This document shows, in pieces, positions 19,207 through 29,506 of a DNA stretch of 64,000 nucleotides. Under the pieces are notes generated by a model, which was given only the letters and a program-made list of their open reading frames with translations, searched no databases and was not told the origin of the DNA. Where the stretch lies: the NCBI GenBank assembly GCA_030834905.1, contig JAUQWZ010000006.1, positions 1 to 64,000 of the forward strand, in the 5' to 3' direction. The position numbers were made by a program, and so were the translations under genes. Source of the stretch: Aggregatilineales bacterium (lineage in GTDB: Bacteria > Chloroflexota > Anaerolineae > Aggregatilineales > Phototrophicaceae). Within the stretch, counting starts at the first letter, position 1. Each line of letters starts with the position of its first letter.

Positions 19207-19763
19207 TGCGCCCTCCCCTGCTGGATTGCCCGAAGGGCAGTGCCAAGCGCTTTGAGCGCGCGATGCTGGAGCACTCGCGTCGATGCTTCCGTCTTACCCA
19301 TGATCTCAGCAACTTCCGCGTGTGACACATCGTTGATGAACCGCAGGATCAACACGTCCTGATAGTCGGACGACAGCGATTGCAGCGCGCCGCGCAGTTG
19401 GGCGTGATCCTCAGCTAAGGCTACGGTATCGAGTGGGTCGGCAGCATCGCCGGGCAGTTCTTCAGGCAGCTCATCAGATAGTTCGCGCCGCTGTTTGCGA
19501 TAGAGATCCATCACGCAGTTGTGAGCGATGCGGTAGAGCCAGGCGCTGATCGGAGAACCGGTATAACGATAGCGAGGCAGTTCGCGCACCATGCGCAGGA
19601 ACACTTCCGAGGTAATATCCTCAGCCAGCGCCTCAGAGTCAACACGATAGCGCACATACTTATAGATGTTCTGCACATACATGCTGTAAAGGCTGCTGAT
19701 TGCCATCTTGTCACCGCGTTGAGCGCAGGTGATAAGTGTTTCCTCGTCACTCAGTGCGTACAT
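19203..19763 (-). CDS. ECF-family RNA polymerase sigma factor
   Basis: A 186-residue sigma-70-family factor with regions 2 and 4 only. Region 2 includes EALAEDITSEVFLRMVRELPRY and ISAWLYRIAHNCVMDLYRK, which recognise and melt the -10 element. Region 4 includes LILRFINDVSHAEVAEIMGKTEASTRVLQHRAL, the helix-turn-helix for the -35 element. It overlaps the downstream anti-sigma-like gene by four bases, so the pair is expected to be co-expressed and to respond to an envelope signal. Confidence 0.92.
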   Translation of the reverse strand: MYALSDEETLITCAQRGDKMAISSLYSMYVQNIYKYVRYRVDSEALAEDITSEVFLRMVRELPRYRYTGSPISAWLYRIAHNCVMDLYRKQRRELSDELPEELPGDAADPLDTVALAEDHAQLRGALQSLSSDYQDVLILRFINDVSHAEVAEIMGKTEASTRVLQHRALKALGTALRAIQQGRAQ

Positions 19764-19779
19764 TTATACTGCATACCGT

Positions 19780-19804
19780 TAGAGATACTCGAATACCGCG
19801 TTCC
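19780..19804 (-). promoter_or_regulatory. Putative ECF-type autoregulatory promoter
   Basis: On the minus strand, GGAAC (19804-19800) and TCTA (19783-19780) are separated by 16 bases. This resembles the GGAAC-N16-gTC pattern of many ECF promoters. The expected transcript start is within about ten bases of the sigma ATG at 19763. Confidence 0.4.
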
Positions 19805-19817
19805 AGCGCATCAGGTT

Positions 19818-19852
19818 GTGCTGACATTTGTACTCAACCAGAATGTCAGCAC
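19818..19852. repeat. 11-bp perfect inverted repeat upstream of the sigma gene
   Basis: Arms GTGCTGACATT (19818-19828) and AATGTCAGCAC (19842-19852) are separated by 13 bases, just upstream of the predicted sigma promoter. There is no T-run on either side, so it is not a terminator. An operator or an RNA hairpin for the divergent transcript is possible. Confidence 0.55.
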
Positions 19853-19985
19853 CACGTAGTTTACCTTATGTGGGGCAGCGAAGCATTAGCCCCGGCGCTG
19901 GTGTCGCTGTCGTTGACACGGGAAGCAGGCGCGTTATAGTTCGATGAAGATAGCTGTATTCCGTTTAGCAGAAAGTGGCTGACTG

Positions 19986-20393
19986 ATGCCGAAGAAGATT
20001 TACGTAGCCGGACCGCTGTTCAACACCCACGAACGCATGTATCTGGATCAAATCGCCGCCGCCCTCGAACAAGCGGGATACGAGACGTTCCTGCCTCATC
20101 GTGACGCCGGAATCCTCGGCGACCTATCGGACATTCGCGAGCGAGAGCGACTTTTCCGCAGCGATATGCAGGCGTTGGACGACTGCCAGATCGTCGCCGC
20201 CCTGCTGACTGGCGCTGATCAGGACTCAGGGACGTGCGGAGAGTTGGGGTACGCCTATGCCAAAGGCAAGCCCTGTTTTGGGATCAGCGACGATGTGCGC
20301 CGCATGAACAACCTGATCTGGGGATTGTGCGACGAAGGCAAAGCTATCGCCTCGGACATTGATACGCTGGTCGAGATGATCCGTCAGGCATAA
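19986..20393 (+). CDS. Nucleoside 2-deoxyribosyltransferase
   Basis: Cytoplasmic enzyme that exchanges bases on 2'-deoxynucleosides in nucleotide salvage. The 135-residue product has the family fold and motifs: an N-terminal IYVAGPLFNTHER substrate loop, DDCQIVAALLTGADQDSGTCGELGYA with the catalytic Glu in the GTCGELG segment, and a C-terminal W/G-rich helix. Length is typical. The upstream ribosome site is weak. Confidence 0.85.
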   Translation: MPKKIYVAGPLFNTHERMYLDQIAAALEQAGYETFLPHRDAGILGDLSDIRERERLFRSDMQALDDCQIVAALLTGADQDSGTCGELGYAYAKGKPCFGISDDVRRMNNLIWGLCDEGKAIASDIDTLVEMIRQA

Positions 20394-20398
20394 TTTGA

Positions 20399-20440
20399 AG
20401 TCCCTCTCCCTGAGGGGAGGGATTTAGAGTGAGGGCTAGG
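20399..20440. repeat. REP-like CCCTCTCCCT repeat
   Basis: CCCTCTCCCTGAGGGGAGGG followed by a TTTAGAGTGAGGG tail. Similar C-rich/G-rich elements occur at about 55073-55110 and 59290-59340. It lies between convergent genes, where it may also help to terminate transcription. Confidence 0.5.
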
Positions 20441-20453
20441 TGATTAACAGCCG

Positions 20454-21434
20454 CTAGCCAAGCACCTGGGCGACGGCATCCAGCCCGGCAACTGCCGGAT
20501 CCTCCGGTATAAGTACCACGCTGTCCGCTCCGGCATCTAGCAGGCGGCGGATGCTAGCGGCGCATTCGTCCGGCGTGCCGACCACCGCCATCTGCTCGAT
20601 CCAGGCATCGGGCATGTCCTGTGCCAGCCGTTCGCGTCCGCCATTTGAGCGCATGGCGCTGACTTCGGCTTCGATTCCCAATGGGCGCAGGTAATCTTCA
20701 TGACCATGCGACAGCACCGTCGCTATCAGCGGGCGCAGGCGGCGGCGGGCAGCCAAACCGTCGGCATCTGCCGCGTAAAACATGTAGACGGTGACCCGGT
20801 GCGACGCGCTTTCACGCTGCACTTCCGCCTGTCCGAGCGCGATCTGCTCGCGCGCCCAGCGCACGTAAGCCGGTGACGCCAGTTCGGCAAGGATAGTGCC
20901 GTCAGCGCTGCGCCCCGACAGCGCCAGCGATTTTGGTCCGCGCACGCCCAGTGACACCGGCGGCACCGAATCCGGCGGGAATTCCAGCTTGACGGCATCC
21001 AGCCGGACATATTTGCCGCGATACGTCACGTCTTCACCTGCCAGCAGATAACGCACCGCTTCAGTCGTTTCACCGAGCGCGATGAGCTGCGATTTCGGGA
21101 AAGCGCCGATCTGTTTCATCCACTCAGTAACTCCATGACCGAGACCCGGCAGAAAGCGCTGCGGATAGATGCGCGCCAGCGTCGCGATCTCCATAGCGGT
21201 CAGGGCGCTGTTTCGAGCGACGGCTGGCATGATGCCCAAGCCAACCCGAATCTGGCGCGTGGAGGCAAGCGCCACCGCCGCCGATGCCAGCCCGCTTGCA
21301 TAGAAGCAGTCCTCGACTATCCACAGTTCGTTGAATCCCAGTTGTTCGGCGCGGCGGGCGTAATCGGGCAAAACTTCAGGGGCGTTTTCGCGGCGGAACA
21401 TGACACCCACGTTCAACCCATTGGTGTGCTGCAT
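20454..21434 (-). CDS. LLM-class flavin/F420-dependent oxidoreductase
   Basis: A 326-residue luciferase-like TIM-barrel oxidoreductase. The typical features are the N-terminal VGVMFRRENAP, AEQLGFNELWIVED, the RIYPQRFLPGLGHG segment, RSADGTILAELASPAYV, and a C-terminal GTPDECAASIRRLLDAGADSVVL. The pattern is closest to the MER/F420-dependent branch, but FMN use cannot be excluded, and the substrate is unknown. AAGGGAG lies about 11 bases before the ATG at 21434. Confidence 0.85.
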   Translation of the reverse strand: MQHTNGLNVGVMFRRENAPEVLPDYARRAEQLGFNELWIVEDCFYASGLASAAVALASTRQIRVGLGIMPAVARNSALTAMEIATLARIYPQRFLPGLGHGVTEWMKQIGAFPKSQLIALGETTEAVRYLLAGEDVTYRGKYVRLDAVKLEFPPDSVPPVSLGVRGPKSLALSGRSADGTILAELASPAYVRWAREQIALGQAEVQRESASHRVTVYMFYAADADGLAARRRLRPLIATVLSHGHEDYLRPLGIEAEVSAMRSNGGRERLAQDMPDAWIEQMAVVGTPDECAASIRRLLDAGADSVVLIPEDPAVAGLDAVAQVLG

Positions 21435-21589
21435 GAGGTCTGACTCCCTTCCTGCCTGGATCAGCAGTCATAGTGAGGGCGCGGCAGTCACAATCATGGG
21501 ATGAGTGTACCCAATCGTGGCGCGTCCGTCACCGAATTGACCGCCTGCGGGCGGGGACGGGAGCGATTCGGCAGCCGTCACCAGAGGGG

Positions 21590-22771
21590 TTAACCGGCTT
21601 CGCGGAGGTTCTGTTCATCGTACAGTCGATCCAGAAAGCCGCCCACCAACCGGGTCATCGTCTCCACTTCCAGCAGAAACGAATCGTGACCCAGAAACGC
21701 CTCGACGTGATGATATTCCACCGAACGTCCGGACAGCGCGTCTACCAGTTCCTTCGCCTGATCAGCGGTGTACAGCCAGTCGCTCGAAAAGCTGATGACC
21801 AGAAACTGCGCCGTCACCTGCTTAAGCGCTTCCGCCATCGAGTCATACCCCGCGCCAATGTCAAAATAATCCAGCGCTTTGGTGATGTAGAGATAACTGT
21901 TGGCGTCGAACCGCTGGACGAACTTCTCGCCCTGATACTTGAGATAGCTTTCGACCGCGAATTCGGTGTCGAAGCTGTAGCCAAGCTGATCGCGCAGTTG
22001 CAGCCGGCGGCTGAACTTGCTTTCAAGCGAGAACTCGCTCATATAGGTGATATGCCCCACCATCCGCGCGACCGACAGCCCAGCGGCGGGGACTTCACCG
22101 CCGTAGTAGCTGCCGCCGCGCCAGTTGGGATCGGCGTAAATCGCCTGCCTGCCGATCTCGTTGAAGGCAATATTCTGCGCCGACGAGCGCGGCGTGCTCG
22201 CCAGAAACAGCACCGCCCCAACACGGTCAGGATAATCGACTGCAAGCTGAAGCGCCTGCATCCCGCCCATGCTGCCGCCCGCGGCGGCGAACAGCCGCTG
22301 GATGCCGAGCGCGTCGATCAAAGAGCGCTGCGCTTCCACCATGTCGGCAACCGTGACGACAGGGAAACGCAGCGCGTAAGGCTTGCCATCTGGCGCAAGC
22401 GACGCCGGTCCGGTGCTGCCCTGACAGCCGCCGATGACGTTGGCACAGATGATGAAGTATCGGTTGGTGTCAAACATCTTACCGGGACCCACCGCCTCAT
22501 CCCACCAGCCAGCCGGTTCATTGGGGTCGCTGCTGTAATAGCCAGCCACGTGAGAGTCGCCGGAAAGCGCATGGAAGATCAGGATCGCATTGGAACGGTC
22601 GGCGTTCAGCTTGCCATACGTCTCATACGCCAGCGTGAATGGGGTGAGTTCCACCCCACTCCGCAGCCTGAGGGGCGTATCAAAGTGCATATAGTGCCTG
22701 TGAACGATTCCGACCGAGTTCAACCGGCTGATGTGTGCCGGTTCTGAATAGGCTTTTACCGCTGCCACCAT
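21590..22771 (-). CDS. metX: Homoserine O-acetyltransferase
   Basis: Activates homoserine with acetyl-CoA for methionine synthesis. The 393-residue alpha/beta-hydrolase has the nucleophile elbow GGSMGGMQ (Ser167), the oxyanion region ALSGDSHVAGYY, and the late GHDSFLLE with the catalytic His. The ATG at 22771 is preceded by AGAGGAA; in-frame codons up to 22816 lack such a site. It is the second gene of metY-metX. Acyl-donor preference cannot be settled by eye, but pairing with MetY fits O-acetylhomoserine. Confidence 0.93.
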   Translation of the reverse strand: MVAAVKAYSEPAHISRLNSVGIVHRHYMHFDTPLRLRSGVELTPFTLAYETYGKLNADRSNAILIFHALSGDSHVAGYYSSDPNEPAGWWDEAVGPGKMFDTNRYFIICANVIGGCQGSTGPASLAPDGKPYALRFPVVTVADMVEAQRSLIDALGIQRLFAAAGGSMGGMQALQLAVDYPDRVGAVLFLASTPRSSAQNIAFNEIGRQAIYADPNWRGGSYYGGEVPAAGLSVARMVGHITYMSEFSLESKFSRRLQLRDQLGYSFDTEFAVESYLKYQGEKFVQRFDANSYLYITKALDYFDIGAGYDSMAEALKQVTAQFLVISFSSDWLYTADQAKELVDALSGRSVEYHHVEAFLGHDSFLLEVETMTRLVGGFLDRLYDEQNLREAG

Positions 22772-22841
22772 ACGTCTATTCCTCTTGCGGGGCGATTGGG
22801 TCAACCGCCCCGGCACGATTCCCTCTGAAGACTAACTGCCC

Positions 22842-24382
<1,541 letters not shown>

Positions 24383-24388
24383 TTGTTC

Positions 24389-24417
24389 AGAGTAACAAGA
24401 GTTTTGTTCCTTGTCAA
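24389..24417 (-). promoter_or_regulatory. Sigma-70-type promoter of the metY leader
   Basis: TTGACA (24417-24412) and TACTCT (24394-24389) are separated by exactly 17 bases. The predicted start is at about 24382, coinciding with the leader ATG. Confidence 0.7.
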
Positions 24418-24505
24418 GCAGGTTGTGACTCCTGGATGTTAGCGGGTTCCCGTTACAATCACGCGCGCGTGACACACGTCCGTTTATAGCTGAGGAGAAA
24501 ACGTT

Positions 24506-24916
24506 ATGGCTAACCGACCCGTCCTGTCGCATCACGACGCGATGCGCGTTATCGAATTGATCCGCACCGAGCTGGATCAGCGTTCAGTCGGCGCGGCAGT
24601 CGCCGTCAGTGACGAACACGGCGAACTGATCGCGCTGCTGCGCACCGATGGCTGCCCCCTGCCCTCGATCAACAATGCGATCAACAAAGCGTACACCGCC
24701 GCCCGCGAACGCGCGCCATCCGGCACTGTCGGACGGCGCGCCCGCGAAGAACAGTGGGCGCTGACCAATTTTGGCGATCTGCGGTACACCGGTTGGGGCG
24801 GCGGCGTGCCCATTTATCACGGCAGCGATGTCGTTGGCGCGGTCGGCGTCAGCGGACTAACGGAAGCCGAAGATACCGCCCTGGCGGAAATGGGCGCTCG
24901 CCTGATCGGAAACTAA
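24506..24916 (+). CDS. GlcG/HbpS-family (DUF336) protein
   Basis: A 136-residue cytoplasmic protein of the heme-degrading/GlcG-like family. It has the pattern GAAVAVSDEHGELIALLR, INNAINKAYTAAR, GGGVPIYHGSDVVGAVGVSG and TEAEDTALAEMG. Family members bind small cofactors or heme, or form accessory domains, but the role here is not evident. TGAGGAG gives a good ribosome site before the ATG. It is divergent from metY and precedes the LacI regulator by 80 bases. Confidence 0.8.
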   Translation: MANRPVLSHHDAMRVIELIRTELDQRSVGAAVAVSDEHGELIALLRTDGCPLPSINNAINKAYTAARERAPSGTVGRRAREEQWALTNFGDLRYTGWGGGVPIYHGSDVVGAVGVSGLTEAEDTALAEMGARLIGN

Positions 24917-24924
24917 GCAAAATT

Positions 24925-24977
24925 TTGACAAGGCTGATCGATCACGCTATGATACTGTTACGTTACTGTAACGTAAC
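24925..24977 (+). promoter_or_regulatory. Promoter and palindromic operator of the first LacI-type regulator
   Basis: TTGACA (24925-24930) and TATGAT (24948-24953) are 17 bases apart. Directly downstream, at the expected transcript start, is a perfect inverted repeat: GTTACGTTAC (24957-24966) and its reverse complement (24968-24977) with one base between them. This position fits autorepression by the LacI-family protein encoded next. Confidence 0.8.
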
Positions 24978-24996
24978 GCAACGTTAAGGAACCGAG

Positions 24997-26019
24997 ATGG
25001 AACGCACACATGTCACGCTCGCTGATGTTGCCGAGCTGGCGCAAGTCTCCAAAATGAGTGTTTCGCGCGTGCTGAACGGGCAAGCCGGCGTCTCTGACCA
25101 AACCCGCCAGCGCATTGTCGAGGCGATTGAACAACTTGGCTATGTCCAGAACCCGCCGCCGCGCCCGCGTATCGTCAGTTCCAGGCTGATTGGACTGCTG
25201 ATCCCCGATATCACCACAACTTATATGGGCGAAATCCTGCGCGGTGTCTCCGGCGCCGCCGAGCATCTCAACTACGGGCTGATGCTGTATACCCAGGGTT
25301 CAAGCAACCACACCCAACGCACCAGTCATTATCTGGCACTGCTGAACAACACGCTGGTTGACGGCGTTCTGATGGTCGTTCCGCATGATTACGAGGTGAT
25401 CGTTCACGACCTGAAAGAACACAACCTGCCCTACGTCCTGATCGACCATCACAACGGCACCGACAATGAACCCAGCGTGACGGCGACCAACCGAAAAGGT
25501 GTCCTCGAAGCCATGCGCCACCTCATGGCGTTAGGTCACCGCCGAATCGGCTTCATCACCGGGCGCATGGACATCGTCTGCTCGCATGACCGGCTGCAAG
25601 GCTACCGTGACGCTCTGGCGGAAATCGGGATTCCATTTGACCCCGAACTGGTGCGGGAAGGCGACTTTACCCAGCCGACGGGCTTCCGGCAGGGGCAGGC
25701 GCTGCTTGAACTTGCCGAGCGACCGACTGCCATCATTGCCTCCAACGACGTGATGGCGTTCGGCACGATGGACGCCGCCAAGTCTCGCGGGCTAACTATT
25801 GGACACGACATTTCAATTATCGGCTTTGACGACATCTTCATGGCGTCTCAAACCTATCCTTCATTGACAACCATTCGCCAGCCAATGGCGGGCATGGGCG
25901 AAGCCGCGCTGGAGATGCTGATCGCGCTGCTTCAGGGGCGACCGGTGCTGAACCACCGCCGCGAGCTTCCAACCGAGTTGATTATTCGCGCATCGACAGG
26001 CAGGAATCCGCAGCAGTAG
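24997..26019 (+). CDS. LacI-family transcriptional regulator
   Basis: A 340-residue sugar-responsive repressor. The N-terminal helix-turn-helix VTLADVAELAQVSKMSVSRVLNG and the hinge are followed by a periplasmic-binding-like effector domain (LIGLLIPDITTTYMGEILRG ... VLIDHHNGTDN ... IIGFDDIFMASQTYPSLTTIRQP). It is the first gene before a carbohydrate ABC transporter and a GH3 glycosidase, which it probably controls. A 21-bp palindrome sits at its own promoter. The inducer is unknown. Confidence 0.93.
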   Translation: MERTHVTLADVAELAQVSKMSVSRVLNGQAGVSDQTRQRIVEAIEQLGYVQNPPPRPRIVSSRLIGLLIPDITTTYMGEILRGVSGAAEHLNYGLMLYTQGSSNHTQRTSHYLALLNNTLVDGVLMVVPHDYEVIVHDLKEHNLPYVLIDHHNGTDNEPSVTATNRKGVLEAMRHLMALGHRRIGFITGRMDIVCSHDRLQGYRDALAEIGIPFDPELVREGDFTQPTGFRQGQALLELAERPTAIIASNDVMAFGTMDAAKSRGLTIGHDISIIGFDDIFMASQTYPSLTTIRQPMAGMGEAALEMLIALLQGRPVLNHRRELPTELIIRASTGRNPQQ

Positions 26020-26190
26020 CCGGTTCTCTGTCGCTCTCGATACGGATCGCAATCTGATTCCGGGCTGTTTTTCGCCTTAGCAGACCCGCCGCAGAAGAAA
26101 GGATGGTGGTCTTTCGAAAAAATACTTAAATCGGTTTCCGCACTCGCCAGCGTGTCTCGCAAGTATTTAAAGTGCAGGAGAAAGAAGCTC

Positions 26191-27471
26191 ATGAATAAAG
26201 GATTTCGAATCGCTTTAGTCGCCCTGGTTACCATGCTCGTGCTGTCCGCTGCCGTGGTTTCGGCGCAGGACGAGGTAACGATAAACTGGTGGCACATCGC
26301 CACTGAAACAACCCAAGCCGGTTACTGGCAGGGGCTTGCCGACGCCTATATGGCGGAGAACCCCAACGTCAATATTGAGATCACCATTCTTGAAAACGCC
26401 GCCTTCAAAGAACGCCTGAACACGGTGATGCAGGCGAACGATCCGCCTGATCTGTTCCAGAGCTGGGGCGGCGCTGTGCTGTGGAATTTTGCGGACAATG
26501 GTCTGGTGCGTAATATCGCGCCGGAACTGGAAGGCGAATGGAAAGACTCGTTCTCCACACAAGCCGCATTAAACCTCTTCGGTCAGAACGGCGAATACTA
26601 CGGCGTGCCCTATACCTGGGGTGCTGTCGGCATGTTCTACAATAAGGCGCTGTTCACCGAAGCTGGACTCGATCCTGAAAACCCGCCGCAGACATGGGCA
26701 GAATTCATCGACGCAGTCCAGACACTTAAGGACGCTGGTATTACCCCGATAGCGCTGGGTGAAGGTGAAAAATGGCCCGGTCATTTCTGGTGGGTCTATC
26801 TGGCGCTCCGTCTGGGTGGCGAAGAAGCCTTCCTGAACGCTTACACCCGTACCGGCTCATTTGCCGATGAACCGTTTGTCCAGGCTGGCGAGTATCTCCA
26901 GCAGCTTATTGACCTGCAGCCGTTCCAGGAAGGCTTCCTGGCGACGACACATCCCGAATCACAGGGCGTCTTTGGCAACAGCGAAGCCGCCATGATGCTG
27001 ATGGGTCAGTGGGTGCCGGACGCGCAGGCGCAGTACAGCGCGACTGGCGAAGGCATTGGCGATGAGAACCTCGGCTTCTTCAACTTCCCCGGAATTGAAG
27101 AAGGCGCGGGCGCGCCCGACGACGTGATGGGCGGCGGCGATGGTTTTGCTATCGGCATCAATGCTCCTGACGAAACGGTTGACTTCCTGAGATTCCTCAC
27201 CACCGAGGAAAACCAGCGCGCTGGCGCGGCTATCTTCATCGTGCCGGTCGTGAATGACACCGAAGACGTTTTTGCAGATGATCCGGTAATGCAGTCAATT
27301 CTCGAAGCCCGGAACAACGCGCCGTACTTCCAGCTTTACTACGACCAGTTCCTGCCGCCTGCGGTGGGTTCAGCCGTGGTTGACGCAGTGGAACTGATGT
27401 TCAACGGCGCCGCGACTGCTGAAGAAGCAGCCCAGGCAATCGAGGACGTGGCAGCATTCGAACTCGACTAG
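26191..27471 (+). CDS. Sugar ABC transporter substrate-binding protein
   Basis: Extracytoplasmic solute-binding protein of family 1, 426 residues. The signal peptide ends VSAQDE, with predicted cleavage after VSA. No lipobox cysteine is present, so anchoring is unclear. The mature part has the carbohydrate-binding pattern INWWHIATETTQAGYW, NTVMQANDPPDLFQSWGG and YGVPYTWGAVGMFYNKALF. AGGAG ten bases upstream supports the ATG at 26191. It precedes two permease genes. Confidence 0.9.
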   Translation: MNKGFRIALVALVTMLVLSAAVVSAQDEVTINWWHIATETTQAGYWQGLADAYMAENPNVNIEITILENAAFKERLNTVMQANDPPDLFQSWGGAVLWNFADNGLVRNIAPELEGEWKDSFSTQAALNLFGQNGEYYGVPYTWGAVGMFYNKALFTEAGLDPENPPQTWAEFIDAVQTLKDAGITPIALGEGEKWPGHFWWVYLALRLGGEEAFLNAYTRTGSFADEPFVQAGEYLQQLIDLQPFQEGFLATTHPESQGVFGNSEAAMMLMGQWVPDAQAQYSATGEGIGDENLGFFNFPGIEEGAGAPDDVMGGGDGFAIGINAPDETVDFLRFLTTEENQRAGAAIFIVPVVNDTEDVFADDPVMQSILEARNNAPYFQLYYDQFLPPAVGSAVVDAVELMFNGAATAEEAAQAIEDVAAFELD

Positions 27472-27651
27472 GGTGTTCAGACACGATGCTCGTCCGATAG
27501 TTGAGCGTCGTGTCGCCCCCGACTTAGCCATCCAAAGTGACGGATAAGGAGGGTGTGAAGACCAGGCTGGAAACAGCAGCAACCGGTGTCTTCGCATCCT
27601 CCGCCGAAAAAACACTCATTACTTTTACGCGGGTTCGCAAAGAGATAGTTT

Positions 27652-28614
27652 ATGTCTGCACTCCGTTTCAGGGTACTGCCCAGCCCTTACGAGCAAGCCA
27701 CTATCGACCACCGGCGGCGTAAGCGGAACAAGTCGTTGATGATCGCGCTGTTTACGCTGCCGGGCATGACCATCTTCATCCTGTTTGTCATCGTCCCGAT
27801 CATCCAGTCGGCATACTTCAGCCTGTACGATTGGAACGGCTTCGGTCCGCCGACGGATTACGTCGCTCTCGGCAACTATGATCGTCTGCTCAATCACTCC
27901 ATATTTCAGACGGCGGTTGCCAATAGTTTCATCATCATGTCGCTGTCGCTGCTCGTTCAGCTTCCGCTGGCGATGAGCCTGGCGCTGATGGTGGGGCGAG
28001 GTCATTTACGCGGCAAGAAATTGTTCCGCACCATTTTGTTCGTTCCGTATGTTTTCTCGGAAGTTATCACTGCCATCATCTGGCGGTCGGTTCTCAGCCC
28101 CGACCCAGGCGCGCTGCTCAATACTGTTCTGGCGGCGGTTGTGCCGAATTTTCAGCCGATTGGCTGGCTGGCAGACCGAAATACCGTCGTCATGGTGCTG
28201 TTTGCGGTGCTGACGTGGAAATACTTTGGCTTCCACATGATCCTGTATATGGCGGGATTGCAGGGAATTCCGGCTGATCTCGAAGACGCCGCCCGCGTTG
28301 ATGGCGCGACCGGCGCTGAAGTGCTGCGCTTCATCACCCTGCCGCTGCTGGGCAGCACCATTCGTCTGACGATCTTCCTGTCTGTCCTCGGCTCTTTCCA
28401 GCAGTTCGTCCTCGCCTGGGTGCTCACCAATCAGGGCGGTCCAGCCAACGCCAGCCAGTTAATCGCCACCTATCTGTACAAGTATGGCATTCAGCAGACC
28501 AAGCTGGGATACGGCAGCGCGGTAGCGGTGGTGTTCTTCCTCATCACCCTCGCCTTCTCGCTCGGCTATCAGCGCCTCGTCATGCGGCAGGACACTGCCA
28601 CCGGTCGCCAGTAA
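27652..28614 (+). CDS. Sugar ABC transporter permease (MalF/UgpA type)
   Basis: A 320-residue inner-membrane permease with about six helices. The cytoplasmic EAA loop reads DLEDAARVDGATGAEVLRFI ending in TLPLL, where the ATPase docks. The N-terminus is basic and short. It pairs with the next permease, which starts 13 bases after its stop. No ATPase gene is in the cluster, so a shared MsiK/MalK-type ATPase encoded elsewhere is likely. Confidence 0.92.
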   Translation: MSALRFRVLPSPYEQATIDHRRRKRNKSLMIALFTLPGMTIFILFVIVPIIQSAYFSLYDWNGFGPPTDYVALGNYDRLLNHSIFQTAVANSFIIMSLSLLVQLPLAMSLALMVGRGHLRGKKLFRTILFVPYVFSEVITAIIWRSVLSPDPGALLNTVLAAVVPNFQPIGWLADRNTVVMVLFAVLTWKYFGFHMILYMAGLQGIPADLEDAARVDGATGAEVLRFITLPLLGSTIRLTIFLSVLGSFQQFVLAWVLTNQGGPANASQLIATYLYKYGIQQTKLGYGSAVAVVFFLITLAFSLGYQRLVMRQDTATGRQ

Positions 28615-28627
28615 AGGGTAGAGAGCA

Positions 28628-29467
28628 ATGGAAAAAGGACTGTTCCAACGGGCGCAGAATCTCTTCAGGTATGTCATCCTGATCGCCCTCTGCCTGGTGA
28701 TCATGGCACCTATCGCAACGGCAGTGCTGGGTAGTATCCGAACAACCGGCGAGTTTATTTCAACGCCCTTTGGACTGCCGCAGCGCGGTATCCAGTGGCA
28801 GAACTACACCGACATTCTAATCAGCCCCATGTTCTGGAATTCGCTCAAGAACAGCCTCATCATCACCATCGGGGTGACGGCACTCAATATCCTGCTGGGC
28901 AGTATGCTGGCGTTTGTCTTCAGCCGCGTGATCTTTCGCGGGCGCGGGCTGCTGTTCAATATCCTCATGATCGGGCTGCTGTTCCCGCTGGTCGTCGCCA
29001 TCCTGCCCATTTTCATCCAGGTGCGCCAGCTTGGCTTGATCAACTCGATGTTTGGGGTCATCCTGCCGCTGGTCGCCTTTGGGCTGCCCGGCACCGTGAT
29101 CATCCTGCGCACCTTTTTCGCCTCGATACCGGGCGAACTGGAAGACGCCGCCTACATCGACGGCGCGACCACTTTTGGCTTCTTTCGCTTCATCCTGCTT
29201 CCCCTTGCCCGTCCGGCGCTGCTCGCCGTGGCAACACTACAGGTGATCGCCAGTTGGAATGAGTATTTCCTGCCGCTGATCGTGCTGGTCGATGATTCTC
29301 TGTGGCCCCTGCCGCTGGGCATCATGCAGTTTCAGGGTCAGTACGGCACCGACTACGCCCGGATTATGGCATACGTTACCCTGCTGATTATTCCGGCGGT
29401 CGTCTTCTATCTGTTTGCTGAGAAATATATTGTAACCGGCTTGACGGGCGGGGAACTGAAAGGCTGA
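28628..29467 (+). CDS. Sugar ABC transporter permease (MalG/UgpE type)
   Basis: A 279-residue permease, the second channel subunit of this importer. The EAA loop is ELEDAAYIDGATTFGFFRFI, and the C-terminus ends in the family-typical TGLTGGELKG. About six transmembrane helices are visible. It lies between its partner permease and the GH3 glycosidase. Confidence 0.92.
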   Translation: MEKGLFQRAQNLFRYVILIALCLVIMAPIATAVLGSIRTTGEFISTPFGLPQRGIQWQNYTDILISPMFWNSLKNSLIITIGVTALNILLGSMLAFVFSRVIFRGRGLLFNILMIGLLFPLVVAILPIFIQVRQLGLINSMFGVILPLVAFGLPGTVIILRTFFASIPGELEDAAYIDGATTFGFFRFILLPLARPALLAVATLQVIASWNEYFLPLIVLVDDSLWPLPLGIMQFQGQYGTDYARIMAYVTLLIIPAVVFYLFAEKYIVTGLTGGELKG

Positions 29468-29506
29468 TTCCCAGCCGCATCATTCAGATGGCAAAGGCAA
29501 AGTGTT

